The notes beneath the pieces are model-generated. The model saw only the letters and a program-made list of their open reading frames with translations. It was not told where the DNA came from and did not search any database. From Streptomyces sp. TRM64462 (lineage in GTDB: Bacteria; Actinomycetota; Actinomycetes; Streptomycetales; Streptomycetaceae): 34,035 nt of DNA. Below are positions 14,765 through 26,200 of the stretch, in pieces; position 1 is the first letter of the stretch, and each line of letters begins with the position of its first letter. The stretch covers positions 1 to 34,035 of the forward strand of contig NZ_JABWDV010000447.1 of NCBI RefSeq assembly GCF_013362995.1. The letters run 5' to 3'. The position numbers were made by a program, and so were the translations under genes.

Positions 14765-16144
14765 ATGAGGCCGAGCGGGTTCTTCTTCTCTCCGCTGTCG
14801 GCCGTGGCGGGGCTGGTACTGGCGCTCCTCCTGGTCCTGGTCCCCGCCGCGGGCGCCAACGCGGCTGCCTCCGACGGCCTGCGGGAGGCGGCGACGGCGC
14901 TGAGGCAGGGCCCGGTGTACGTCCACCCGGCGGCGGCGGACCAGCTCCCGCCGGCGGAGGCGGAGGCCCTGGAACAGAAGATCGTCCAGGCGGACAAACC
15001 GCTGATGGTGGCGGTCCTCCCCGCCACACCGGACTTCCCCCCGGACACCCTCCTCCGTGACCTCCGCACGCTCACGGGCGTGACGGGCGTGTACGCGGTG
15101 CGCCTGGGCGACGCCTTCGACGCGGGCGCGGACCGGGTGGTCCTGCCGACGCGGGCGGTGGAGAACCTGGTGGCGGCGGTCCACCAGCCCGGCGTGGACG
15201 CGGCGACGGAGCTGAACAGCTTCGTGGACCAGGCCCTCCCGCAGACCCGCGGCTCGGCACCGTCGTCCTGGGCGGGCGTCCCGGACGAAGGCGCCCGGGA
15301 CGGCGCCCCGGAAGGCGCCCCGGTGGGCGGCCTGATCACGCTCGGCGCGCTGCTGCTCGCGACGACGGCGGGCGTCGGCGCGGCGACCCTCCGTAAGCGC
15401 AGCCGCATCCGGGCCGAGGAGAACGAGGCCCTGGAGAAGCTCCGCACGGTGGTGGACGAGGACATCACGGCGTACGGCGAGGAACTGGACCGCCTGGACT
15501 TCCACCCCGCGGACCCGGCGGCCGACGACGCGATGCGCACGGACTACGAGCACGCGCTGGACGCCTACGACAAGGCGAAGACCCTCATGTCCCGCGCCCG
15601 CCACCCCCACGACGTCCGCCCCGTCACCGAGACCTTGACGGACGGCCGCTTCGCGCTGGCCGTCCTTGCCGCCCGCCGCGAGGGCCGCCCGCTTCCCGAG
15701 CGGCGGGCACCCTGCTTCTTCGACCCGCGCCATGGCCCGTCGGTCACGGACCTCCCGTGGACCCCGCCCGGCGGCACACCCCGGGACGTCCCGGTCTGCG
15801 CGGCGGACGAGTCCCGCATCAAGACCGGCGAGCCCCCGGAGGCCCGCACGGTCGCCACGCCCCAGGGCCCCCGCCCGTACTGGGAGGCCGGCCCGGCCTA
15901 CGGCCCCTGGGCGGGCGGCTACTACGGCGGCACCCTCCTCCCGGGCCTCCTCGGCGGCACGATGCTCGGCTCGATGCTCTCCACCCCGGCGTACGCCGCC
16001 GAATACGGCGGCGAAGGCTTCACGGGCGGCGACTTCTCGGGCGCGGACTACAACCCGTCCGACTTCGGCGGCGGCGACTTCGGAGGCACCGGCGGCGACT
16101 TCGGCGGCGGCTTCGGGGGCGGGGACTTCGGCGGCGGGTTCTGA
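14765..16144 (+). CDS. Membrane-anchored protein with Gly/Phe-rich tail, function unknown
   Basis: A 459-residue protein I cannot assign to a named family with confidence. Residues of about 10-33 form a signal peptide or first membrane segment. Residues 40-165 look like an extracytoplasmic alpha/beta domain (PVYVHPAAADQLPPAEAEAL, then PLMVAVLPATPDF), similar in layout to TPM-like domains of actinobacterial membrane proteins. A second membrane segment lies at about 187-208, followed by RKRSRIR and a charged helical, probably cytoplasmic part. From about residue 370 the chain becomes Gly/Tyr/Phe-rich, ending in repeated GGDFGG units. The ATG is preceded by a promoter close enough for leaderless transcription and by no ribosome-binding site. 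It lies 60 bp after citramalate synthase. Confidence 0.85.
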   Translation: MRPSGFFFSPLSAVAGLVLALLLVLVPAAGANAAASDGLREAATALRQGPVYVHPAAADQLPPAEAEALEQKIVQADKPLMVAVLPATPDFPPDTLLRDLRTLTGVTGVYAVRLGDAFDAGADRVVLPTRAVENLVAAVHQPGVDAATELNSFVDQALPQTRGSAPSSWAGVPDEGARDGAPEGAPVGGLITLGALLLATTAGVGAATLRKRSRIRAEENEALEKLRTVVDEDITAYGEELDRLDFHPADPAADDAMRTDYEHALDAYDKAKTLMSRARHPHDVRPVTETLTDGRFALAVLAARREGRPLPERRAPCFFDPRHGPSVTDLPWTPPGGTPRDVPVCAADESRIKTGEPPEARTVATPQGPRPYWEAGPAYGPWAGGYYGGTLLPGLLGGTMLGSMLSTPAYAAEYGGEGFTGGDFSGADYNPSDFGGGDFGGTGGDFGGGFGGGDFGGGF

Positions 16145-16152
16145 GGCGGATA

Positions 16153-16168
16153 ACCGCGCCTGCGCGGT
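16153..16168 (+). terminator. Hairpin between convergent genes
   Basis: ACCGCGC-CT-GCGCGGT forms a compact stem between the Gly-rich protein gene and the SUKH gene on the other strand. The loop is very short and no clear T run follows, so its strength is uncertain. Confidence 0.4.
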
Positions 16169-16194
16169 GTCCCCTGGGGGTGGTTTGACATCCC

Positions 16195-16779
16195 TCACTC
16201 ATCCCATGGGTAAATGCCTTGCTCTGCGAGGCGTTCCTCGTCCCTGTCATGCAAGAAGCGAGGGTTTTCCAATCCCACAAGAGAAGTGTCGCTGATAGGG
16301 CATTCGGTAAATTCGCCGCGGAGAAGCTTCACCAGGAACTCCACCATGCCGCAGTGATAGACCGACCAGGCCGCATCCCCTCGCGAATAGACGGCGAGCG
16401 GCCACTTTTCCGGGTCGGGGCCGCCCACGATCCAGCCGAGAGTGTCTGCGCTGTCCGTATCTCCCCAAACAAGGATCTGTGTGAGCCGATACTTCTCGCC
16501 GAGATCCGGTCGGATCCACTTGCTCACATCAGGATTTTCAAGGGCAGGCCGAGGCAAGGTGTCCACGCGTCTGACCGTCGGATCAGAGGTGACGATGGGG
16601 ATTTTGACGCCAATCATTCCCTCGATCGTCCCATTGCCGAACGTTCGAATGAATTCCTTGTAGTCTTCGGGGAAGACTACGTTGTAGGCAGCTTCGGTCG
16701 CTTTCCAGTCTATGCTGTCTCCCGCTTCTTCCCCGAGGATTGTCAGCAGTTGACGCAGTTGCACAATATGGCTGCTCAC
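16195..16779 (-). CDS. SUKH (SMI1/KNR4) family immunity protein
   Basis: A 194-residue cytoplasmic protein with the SUKH pattern: an N-terminal helix with DWKATE, then [19 protein letters not shown], a central hydrophobic strand region ([18 protein letters not shown]) and a later [16 protein letters not shown] helix. SUKH proteins commonly neutralise nuclease tips of polymorphic toxins. Its GTG start overlaps the stop of the RHS toxin by 4 bp (GTGA), so the pair is translationally coupled, the standard arrangement of toxin and cognate immunity gene. This stretch is visibly more AT-rich, with codons such as ATT, AAA and TAT that are rare in the neighbouring genes, which suggests that tip and immunity gene arrived together by transfer. 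Confidence 0.88.
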   Translation of the reverse strand: MSSHIVQLRQLLTILGEEAGDSIDWKATEAAYNVVFPEDYKEFIRTFGNGTIEGMIGVKIPIVTSDPTVRRVDTLPRPALENPDVSKWIRPDLGEKYRLTQILVWGDTDSADTLGWIVGGPDPEKWPLAVYSRGDAAWSVYHCGMVEFLVKLLRGEFTECPISDTSLVGLENPRFLHDRDEERLAEQGIYPWDE

Positions 16780-17390
16780 TTCTGGTAGCCCTCCGGTACT
16801 CGAGTGCCGAGATTGTAGTACCCGCGATCGTTGAGGCTGTACATGAGGTTGGGTACCTCGTTGTCAAATTGAATTCCAGGGGCCCCGTCTTCGGTTACTC
16901 CGCGTGCCTGCATGCGGAAGCTGATCGGAACGACTCGGTTTCCCGCACACTTGGGTGTCACCTTGTAGTGAACCACCTGACCTACATCGATCGCAGCCTT
17001 CACCTGATTCTCGTAGAACACCATATTCGGGAACTGCCCGGGATCTCGACTGTCCATTGGTGCTGCATTCGCCGACCGAGAACATGTTGCCAGATTGTCA
17101 TGTCGAAGACCGTCGCCACTCAGCTGTTTGCCCAGTAGGTGGCACGCATTACGCCAGTACTTGGCAGGGCGGTTGCCGTTGTTCGAGGCGAATATCGCCG
17201 CCCAGGTGTACCCCGGGGGAGCCACAGCCTTGGTGTTGGTGGCGGTGCCGGGGTTGGCTTCGACAAACGCCTTGTCAAGGCAAGCCTCGACACCCGTGGC
17301 CCGGTTTCCTTGCGACCTATCGACCGGACTGTACTTTCGCCAGCCGCCCCATGCTCCTCTGCAGTCCCCTGAATGGCGGCGATCGTTACC
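16776..17390 (-). other. C-terminal toxin domain: DNA/RNA non-specific endonuclease type
   Basis: The last 200 or so residues of the RHS protein show [13 protein letters not shown], a PPGYTWAA segment, [21 protein letters not shown] (His in the position of the catalytic His of the beta-beta-alpha-metal nucleases), the Asn-rich [14 protein letters not shown], and [20 protein letters not shown]. This order matches Endonuclea_NS_2-type toxin tips. Five cysteines are present, unusual for a cytosolic nuclease and compatible with disulphides outside the producer. The tip is more AT-rich than the shell. Family assignment is from motif order; the target (DNA or RNA) is unknown. Confidence 0.7.
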
Positions 17391-20300
17391 AGTACCAGGA
17401 TCTATGCCGGGTGCGGGGTGGGTGTCGGGGGCTTGGTCGGGGGTGTATTGGCTGTTGTCGCCGAGTCCGAGCATGTCGAGGGCGCCGATGATGATTTGCC
17501 AGCCGTCTTTGGGCTGCCAGCCTCCGGGTTTGCTGCTGCCCCAGTCGGGTTTGGGGATGGGGCGCTCGACTGCGGGGACGGGGTTGGGGCCGTTGTTGGG
17601 GTTCTGGTCGATGGGCGGGGCGGGCGGCCTGCTGGTGCATGAGACCCGACACCCTCCGCCGCTCCCGCCCGCGAAGCCGGTGCCGCCAGAGTTGCCACCG
17701 GAGCCCGGCGCGGAGTCGGTTCGGCCACGGTCGTGGTCGGGGCGGGGTGTGCCGGGGCGAGTCGGGCGCGTCTGTATGGGAGAACGTGCCGTGTCGTAGC
17801 GCTCCATCTCCAGGGCGTTGCGGCGTGCCTGGTTTCGGGAGGTGGTGCGGCCGCTGGGGCGAGTGCTCTTGGGCGGACGCGTCTTGGGGCGCGTGCTCTT
17901 GGGCCTGGGCTGCGGCTTAACGCTGGGGTATCGGACCGGACCTGTGACGGGGAAGGGCTGGTAGCCGTAGGAGGCTCCCCGTGAGTGCGTGCGGCTGGCG
18001 CTGCCCAGGTCGGCGTTCATGTGTCCGGTGGGGTCGGTGCCGTTGAGGGGGTCGGTGTTGGCGTAGGTGTAGCGGTTGGCCTGGGCCGAGGGGCTGGGGT
18101 CGAGGAGCCAGGTGTCGCGGGAGGCGAACGCGCCGGTGCCGGGCTGGTACCAGCGGGCGGCCATGTTGACGTCGCCGTTGTCGGGGTCGGTGTAGCCGGA
18201 CTGGTAGCCCAGCGACGGGGTCGTGCCCGCCGTGGCCTGGGGCTTGCCGAACGGGTCGTACGAGGTGGAGCCGGTCACCGCCGTGCCGTCCGCCGTCAGA
18301 GCGGCGACCACGTCCGTGTGCCGGTCCGTCAGCAGACGCTGCTTCACCGTGCCCGTCGCGCCGGCGATCAGGCCGCCGCCCGGCGTGCGGGTGTAGGCCG
18401 TCGTCCCGTCCGAGACCAGGTTGTTCGAACCGCCGTCGTAGAGGAACGACGTCCCGCCCCGGCTGAGCACGCGGTCGAAGGAGTCGTACGCGTACACCGC
18501 CGCGCCGTCGGTCACCTTGCGTTCGAAAGCGTCGAACGTCAGCGCCCGCTCCGGCGCATCAGGCGTGGCGATCGAGGACAGCGTGCCCCGCGGCGTGTAG
18601 CCGTACGTGCGCGTGCCGTCCGTCAACAGGCGGTTGCGTTCGTCGTACTGCGCGCTCGCCGTGCCCGCCAGCGTCCGGTTGCCCGCCGCGTCCCACGCGT
18701 ACGGCGTCGTCACCGTGCCGTTCGTCGCAGACACCAGGCGGCCCGCCTGGTCGTAGGCGTACGTCTGCACACCCGCGCCCGCCGTGCCCGTGCCCTCCGA
18801 CTCCTTGCGCACCAGGCGGTCGTCCGCGTCGTAGCCGTAGCCCAGGCGCGTCAGGACCGTGCCCGTGGCCGTCGTCGTCCTGTCGTCCGTCAGGCGGCCC
18901 AGCGCGTCGTAGGCGTACGCGCGCTGCGCCTCCACCGTCCAGGCCTGGCCGTCCGCCGACAGGCGGGTGTGCTGCTCCGCCGCCGGGCGGCCCGCCGCGT
19001 CGTACGACGTCACGGTCCGCGCGCCCGTCACCGGGTCGTCGGTGCGGCTGAGGCGGCCGGCCGTGTCGTAGCCGTACGCCGTGGTCCCGGCCGCGTCCGT
19101 ACGCGACGTCATGTTGCCGTCGTCGTCGTACGCGTAGCTCGACGTGCCCGCCGGGCCGTCCGTCGTCAGCAGCTGGCCGCGGTCGTTGTACGTGTACACG
19201 TTCTGGTACGTCAGCTCGTGGGTGCCGGCGCTGATGATGCGGTTCGCCAGGTCGTACGAGAAGAGGCGGTCGACGGTGGTCGCCTCCGCGCCCGTGCCCG
19301 TTTCGCGCGTCAGGCGGCCCAGGCCGTCGTACGTACGCTGCCGCTTCACGCCACCGGGGAGCAGGTCGGTCACCGGCTGGCCCGCCGCGTCGTACACGGT
19401 GGTCCACGTGCGGTCCGCCGCCGCGGGGTGGGCGCCCGTCACCGGCTCGATCGTCGACTCGGGCAGGCCCCACGCGTTGAAGGTGTACAGCGTCGTGTTG
19501 CCCCGGCCGTCCGTCAGCCGCGTGCGGTTGCCCGTCGCGTCGTAGCCGAACGTCGTCGTGATGGACCCGCCGTCCTTGACCGGTTCGACCATCCGGGTCG
19601 GCCGGCCCAGGGCGTCCATCGTGTACGTGGTGCGCGCGCCCGTGGCCGTGACCGCTGCCGTGAGGTTGCCGTCGGCGTCGTACTCGCTCGTCACGGAACG
19701 CAGCGGGGTCGAGGAGGTGCCGTAGTCCGTGGCCTTCAGCGGGAGGCCGAGCGCGTCGTACTCCACCGTGCTCCGGCGGCCCGTGGGGTCCGTCACCGAC
19801 GTGCGGCGGCCCAGGCCGTCGTACGCGAACCGGGTCACTCCGCCCGCCGGGTCCGACGCCGTCAGCGGTTCGCCCGCCGGGTTGTACGTCACCGTGGCCG
19901 TGCGGCCCGAGGGCGAGGTCGTCGCGATCTGCCGGCCCGCGTCGTCCCACGTGTAGCGGGTCGTGAGGTTGCGCAGCGCGGGGCGCCGCTCGACCGTCGT
20001 GGACGTCACCATCCGGCCGAGCTCGTCATAGGTCGCCTCCGTCCGCGCACCCGTCGGGTCCGTGGCTGAGAGCTGGAGACCGGTCGGCGTCCACGTGTAG
20101 CGGCTGACCCCCGCGCCGTCCAGGTCCGTGCTGTCCGTGGTGAACGGGCTCGGCTCCTCCAGGCTGGGCGCGCCGCCCGCCAACGGGTCGGTGCGCTGTA
20201 CGAGGTGGCCGAGCTGGTCGTAGCCGTAGCGGGTCGTGCGGTTCAGCGCGTCCGTCACCGTGGCCGTGCGGCCCAGCGCGTCGTACGTCGTGCGGGTGAC

Positions 20301-22881
20301 GGACGTCAGCGGCTCGCTCGCGCCCGGCGGGGTGTACGCCGGGAGGGTCACCGCGGTGGCCCGGCCGAGCCGGTCGAACTCGGCGCGCGTGACGGCGCCG
20401 CGCGGGTCGCGCGTCGCGGTGGGCTCGCCGAACGTGTTGTAGCCGGTCAGTGCGGTGGGGCGCACGGTCTGGGCCGTCGCCCCGTTCTCCTCCGCCGCGA
20501 CGGGTGGGGCTTTGGTCTCGACCAGGCGGCCGAGGGCGTCGTAGCGGTACGTCGTCGTGTGCGCCGTCGCGTCGGCCCCGGCCTCGGTGCCGCGCGCGCT
20601 GGTCTCGGAGAGGAGCATGCCGCGCTGGTCGTAGGTGCTCACCGTGGACCGGGGCGTGCCGGTGCCGTCGGTGACCGTGGTGCGGACCGGGTTGCCGGCC
20701 GCGTCGTACTCGGTGGTCGCCTTCAGGGTGCGGCCGGTCGCGTCGACGGCGGCCGTCGATTCCGTGACGCGGTCGTCCGCGTCGTACGCGAACGTCGTCG
20801 TCCGGGCCAGGCCGTCGGGGTCGAGGACGCTGCGCGTCGTGCGGCCCGTGGCGTCGACGGTGTACGTGACGGCCGTGGTGCCGCCGTTCGTCACCTGGCG
20901 GGTGAGGTGCCCGGCGCCGTCGTAGGTGTTGGCCTCCAGGACGATGTCGCGGCGGGTGCCGTCGGCCTGGGTGATCTGCCGGGCGGTCGTCGTGGCGGGG
21001 AGGCCGTCGTCGAAGTAGGTGTACGCCGTGGTGGCGCCCATCGCGTCCGTGGTGGTGGCGAGCCGGCCGGCCGGGTCGTAGGCGTACGACTCCAGGACGA
21101 GGTCGCGCGGCTCGCCGGACGGGTCGCCGGTCCAGCCCTTCAGAATCGTTTCGGCGTGCTGGCCGCGCGGGGTGTACGTCGTCGCGTACGCGGTGCCCAG
21201 GGCGTCCGTCTCCTGGACCACCCGCCCGAACGCGTCATACGTGAAGGAGGTACTGCCGCCCTCCGCGTCCGTGATCCGCTCCTGTTGGCCGAGCGCGTTG
21301 TACGCGTACGTCGTGGTCCGTGCGGTGTCTCCGCCGGTGGTGTCCGCCACCGTCTCGGTGAGCAGGGCGCCGTCCGCGTCGAAGGTGCGGCTGATCTTCG
21401 CGGTGTGCGTGGTGCCGGTGATCTCGTTCCGCACGCCGACACCGGTCTCGGTGACGATCTTCGACTGGGCGTCGTACGCGAACGTCGTGGTGACGCCCTC
21501 GGGGAACGTGTCGGATGTCTGGGTCTCGGACAGCTTCCGGCCCAGGCCGTCGTAGGCGTAGCTCGTCACCAGCCCGGACGGGGAGGTGACGCGCGCCAGG
21601 TCGCCGTTGGCGAAGTAGGCGTACGTCGTCGTCGCTCCGCCGGGCGTGCGCTCCGACGCCACCAGGCCCGCCGGGGCGGTGCCGCCTCCGACGGCGGCCT
21701 CGGTGCCCGTCGTGTACGTCCGGACGGCCTGGCGCCCGTCGGCGAGGGTGGTGGTGGCCGGCAGACCCAGGTCCGTGTACGTGGTGGTGGTGCGGTACCG
21801 GTCGTCGCCCGGGCCGGAGGAGCGCGCGTCACGGACCGCGGTCGGCTTGTCGTTGCGCGGGTCCAGCGGGTCGGCTGCGTTCAGGTAGTAGTCCGAGAAC
21901 GTCGTCCAGCAGGCGTTGACGTCCCGGCAGGCGGTCGTCGTGACCGTGTTGCCGCGCGTGTCGTGGCCCGTGATGGTGGAGTGGCCGTTGGGGTCGGTCA
22001 CGGTGCTGAGGAAGCCGCCCGCATCGTAGGCGTACGTGGTCAGGCCGCCTTCGGCGTCGGTGAACGCCGTCCTGCGGTGGCCGCGCACCGCGTCGTACGT
22101 CGTGGTCGTGGCGTGCCCGGCGGGGTCGGTGACCGTGACGGACGAGGCGAGTCCGGAGACGCCGCTGCGGGCCCGGGCCTGGTAGTGGGCGTTGACCTGG
22201 TCGTCGGTCAGGCCGTGCTGGTAGACGGCCACCTCGTCGAGCTGACCGGTGAAGCGGTACGTTCCCGCGGTGCTCACGCCCATCCAGGCGGTGTTCGCGT
22301 AGCCGCCGCCCAGGTAGGCGTGCACACCCGGGAGGTGGCGTGCCGCCCGGTCGATGGTGCCGACGCGGACGCCGTCCAGGTACAGGGCCTGGCTGTTGCC
22401 GGACGCGCTCAGGACGGCGTGGTGCCACTGGTTGTCGGTGACGCCGGCGGACGACTTCATCGGCGTGGCGCCGGTCGACTGGTCCGCGGTCCAGAACTGG
22501 CCGCGCAGCAACCCGTCCGCGCCGACGTTGAGCACCGGGCGGTAGTCGGTCGGCGTGCTGCCGATCGGCGCGTTCTGGAGACCGAGCAGCACACCCTTCT
22601 GCGTGGTCCGGAACCACAGTTCCACAGCGACATTCGTGGAAGCGGTGATCAGGTCGCTCGGCACGGTGATCTGTCCGGTGCCGGTGAGCTGCGCCGCGGT
22701 GCCGTCGTGGACGCCGAAGACGCCGGTGGTGCCCAGGGTGGTGTTCGTGTACGTGCCGGTGGCGCTGTTGGCGGCGAGCTCGCTGGCGGCCCTGGCCGCG
22801 CCCTCCGGTTCGTCCAGGCGCCAGAAGGCGGCAGGGGCGTCGCCGACGACGGATCCGCGGTAGTGCGGGCGTCGCCGGACA
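16776..22881 (-). CDS. RHS/YD-repeat polymorphic toxin, C-terminal two-thirds (LamG, YD repeats, RHS core, nuclease tip)
   Basis: This is the downstream part of a giant secreted toxin, separated from its N-terminal part by two frameshifts. Homology in this frame starts near 22,881 ([21 protein letters not shown]). It opens with a third LamG-like domain (about 22,835-22,165), then about 3.9 kb of YD repeats (Y-A/T-Y-D-x-x-G-R pattern) down to about 18,260. The RHS core follows (YDPFGKP...[19 protein letters not shown]...[19 protein letters not shown]), ending near 18,010. Next comes a Pro/Arg/Gly-rich linker to about 17,400 and a nuclease tip. RHS shells enclose the toxin until delivery. If translation cannot cross the frameshifts, this part lacks a signal peptide and perhaps a start. 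The next gene is the overlapping SUKH immunity gene. Confidence 0.85.
18268..18393 (-). repeat. Left copy of a 126-bp inverted repeat (RHS core segment)
   Basis: Read on the minus strand, this segment of the RHS core ([13 protein letters not shown] ... AVTGS) matches 27606-27731 on the plus strand at 125 of 126 positions. It lies just before the junction of shell and toxin tip. Confidence 0.9.
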
Positions 22882-23246
22882 CGAGGCCCGTACGGGCACG
22901 GTAGTTCTGCGCCGCACTGCCGTGGCCGAGTGCCGTCGTGTACAGCGCGGCCTCGTCGATCTGCCCCGCGAAGTACTTCGTGCCGGCGAGCTGGCCGTCC
23001 CACGGCGTCGTGACGTAGCCGCCGCCGAGGTAGGCGTGGGACAGGGGGATCGGCTTGATCGCCCCGGAGAGACTCCCGATGAACTCTCCGTCCAGGTAGA
23101 GGAACTGCCCACCGCTGTAGCCGGACAGCATCACGTGGTGCCACTCGTTGTCCGTCACCACTCGCGTGGACGCGATGGTGGTGCCGGCCTGGCTCTTGTC
23201 GAGCTGGCCGCGCAGCTTGCCGCCGCGGTCGATGAGGAGGGCGGGG
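22860..23246 (-). pseudogene. Frame-shifted middle segment of the RHS toxin gene (second LamG domain)
   Basis: The second LamG-like domain begins in the upstream frame (YWRLGERNG...[20 protein letters not shown]). Near 23,240-23,246 it must shift by one base to continue as [19 protein letters not shown], then [24 protein letters not shown] and [15 protein letters not shown]. It ends around 22,860-22,881, where a second one-base shift in the same sense is needed to enter the downstream frame. Both shifts behave as single-base deletions. The other two LamG copies show the expected continuous order (WFRTT, LRGQF, WHH, LYLDG, AYLG, IDEVAVY), which locates the breaks well. They could be real mutations or assembly errors in GC-rich repeats. 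Confidence 0.75.
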
Positions 23247-26200
23247 TGATGGAGGTCGGCTGCTGGGAGATGTCGGAGTTCTGGAAGCCGAACAGCACGG
23301 TCTCCGGCTTGGACGTACGGAACCACAGCTCCAGCGTCATCGCGCTCGCCGTGGCGAGCGGCTCCGGCTGGACCTCCACCACGCCCTCGGTGCCGTCGAG
23401 GCTGACGGACGTGTTGTCGCCGTCCGCGAACACGCCCGGGTTGCCGAGGTCGACGCCGTCGCGGTACGAGCCGTCCATGCCGGTGCCCACGACGCTCGTC
23501 GCCTGGGCGCCGTTGCGCTCGCCGAGCCGCCAGTAGCCCTGCGGCCGCTTGGCCAGCACGGCGTCCTGGTAGGCGGCTGAGCCGGACGCGTAGGAGGCGT
23601 GGGACACCTTCCAGGTGCCGCCGTTCGCGTCGGTCGTGCTGACGAGACGCGCGGTCGCCGGGTCGTACTGGGCCGTCGCGTGGGTGCGGCCGGAGGGCAG
23701 CACCACCTTCGTCATCAGGCTGGACGCGGTCCGGGCGGCGTAGTGCTCGGCCACGGTGCCCTCGTCGAGGGCGTGGCCGTACACGGCGACTTCGTCGATC
23801 GAGCCCTGGAAGGGGTACGTGCCGGCCGGGACGCCCATCCAGCCCTCGTTGCCCCAGCCGGAGCCGAGGTAGGCGTACTGGTCGCCGCGCGCCTGCACGG
23901 TGCCGGTGAGGCTGCCGACCTCGGCGCCGTCGAGGTACAGCGTCTGTGTCGTCCCGGCGCTGGTGAGCACCACGTGGTGCCAGGCGTCGTCGGTGACGGC
24001 CTGTACCGAGACGATGGGTTTCGTGCCGCCGTGCTCCACGGTGTAGAACTGGCCGCGCAGCCGCCCCTCGCCGTCGACGCTGAGGTACGGGCTGAAGCGG
24101 CTCGGCCGCTGTCCCGCCTCGGCGTCCTGCAGGCTGGCGAGCACACCGGCCTTCGTCGTCCTGAACCACATCTCGACCGACACGAACGCCGACGCCCGCA
24201 GGGTGTTGTCGGGCAGTTCGACCACCGAGTTCACCCCGTCGAAGGAGGCCGAGGTGTCGGCCGTACCGGCGACCGCGGGCGCCGATCCAAGGACGACGTC
24301 ACGGTAGAGGGCGTCGTTGAGGCCCGTACGTGACGGCGCCTCGCTGCGGACGACTGCCCCTTCCGACTCACCGAGCCGCCAGTACGAGAGCGGGTTGGCG
24401 TCCAGGACGCCGGCCCGGTAGAGGGAGCCGCCCTCGTAGGTGTAGGTCGTGCACTGGGTGGCCGAGGACGGCGGGCAGACCTTCGTCAGCCGGTCGCCGT
24501 CGTAGGTGTACGTCCACGTCAGGCCGGGCTTGCCGGTGTCCACGGGGCTCGTCGTCACGGAGGCGACGTGGCCGCCGGACCACGTGAAGCTGATGCTGCG
24601 GCCGGACAGGTCGTCGGCGACCTTGGTGAGCGTGCTCCCGTCCGCGGCGCGCGTCAGCGTCTGCCCGCGCCCTGCGCCGTCCACGATCCGCGCGAGGTAC
24701 CCGTCGGTGCCGAAGTGGTAGGTGGCGCCGGACCGGTCGCGCAGCACCCAGCCGTCGGTCTGGCGTGTCAGCCGGCTCGTGGAACCGGACGGGCCCGCGT
24801 ACGTGCCGTCGAGGTTCCGCCCGTACCGCGCCTGGGAGCCGTCGGCGGCCGTGACCAGGACGGTGTTGCCGAGCGGCTCCTCGACGAGGTGCACGTCCCA
24901 GCGCGTGGTCCACCCCGCGCCGAACGCCCCGCCGGTGCGCGGGTCCAGGGAGTTGTATGTACGGGTGACGGCCAGCTCCGGCCCCACCGTGGGCAGCGCG
25001 GCGTCCGTTGCGGCGGTGGTGAAGTTGCCGGCGCGGGAACCGAACTCGTGGCCGGGGTCCGAGCCGCCGAGGCTGCTGGTGACGCCCGGCTGGGGTACCT
25101 CGGCCGTGAACAGCGAGGGCCCGGGCCGGGCCGACGTGGCGGCGCCGTCGTAGGCGTACGCGTACCAGGCGTAGGTCTTGCCCCACGTGAGCCAGCCCGC
25201 CGGTACGGCCCACTGCTGGACCGGGCCGCGTGTGCCGGTGCGGCAGTTCTTGCGCGTGTCCTTGCCCTCGACCTCGCACACCTCGAACTGGTACTGCAGG
25301 GCCTGCGGGTAGCGGTCCTGGTCGGCGCCTGCGGCCCACAGCGTCGGTGTGAGCGAGTGGAGTACGGCGCCGCTCGCGGGGGATGCGGCCGTGAGATGCG
25401 GCGGGATGTTGACCGCGGAGAACTTCACGGCCGGCCCAGGGATGCCCTGGCTGGTGAAGCGGGTCACGCCGACGTCGTCCATCGTCCACACGAGCGTGTA
25501 CGTGGCGGGCGTCAGCGGAGCGATCCTGCCGTCCAGGGTGACGCTGCCGCCCGGCGGGACGTCGACCGGCAGAGCCGTCCAGCGGATCTTGCTGGAGTCG
25601 GTGATCTCCTTGTTGGCCGCGTCGTACAGGTTGTAGCGCAGCTTGATGTTGCCGCCCTTGGCCCAGGTCTGCTGACCCTGGTTGGTGACGGTGACGCGCA
25701 TCGTGCTCTCGGTGGTGGCGTTCACCGGGCTGAGGAACTCACCGAGTTTGTATGTGGCGCCGTACTTCGTCCACGTGATGTCGAGGCTGGGCTTGCCGTT
25801 GGCGTAGCCGTCCGAGCCGAACTGCTTCCAGCCGTTCGAGTCGGTGACGGACGCCTTGACGGCGAGGCCGTAGTTCTTCTTGCGGCCGTGGGTCCAGTCG
25901 TCCACGAGCTGCCGGCCCGCCGCGCCGAGCGGGATGCTCTCCCAGGCGGGGCCGCAGGACCAGGTGGTGGTGCCCGAGGGGCGCCAGCCGTGCGCGAAGC
26001 TCTTGGAGGCGAGGGACGCACCGGTGGCCGGGCCGGGGTACTGGGTGGTGGTGCTCTCGGACCAGTTCGACGTGATGGGGTGGACCGTCACGGGCCGGGC
26101 GTTGCAGGAGTACGACCAAGTGTTGTAAAGGGCGAGGTTGGCGCTGACGACCCAGGCGTTCTTCAGCGTCGTCTCGACGCCCGAGAAGCGCAGGAAGGAC

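Noticed and set aside
18100..22150. YD-repeat region as a CRISPR or DNA satellite
   Set aside because: The periodicity is of protein repeats with degenerate DNA; it is one coding region.
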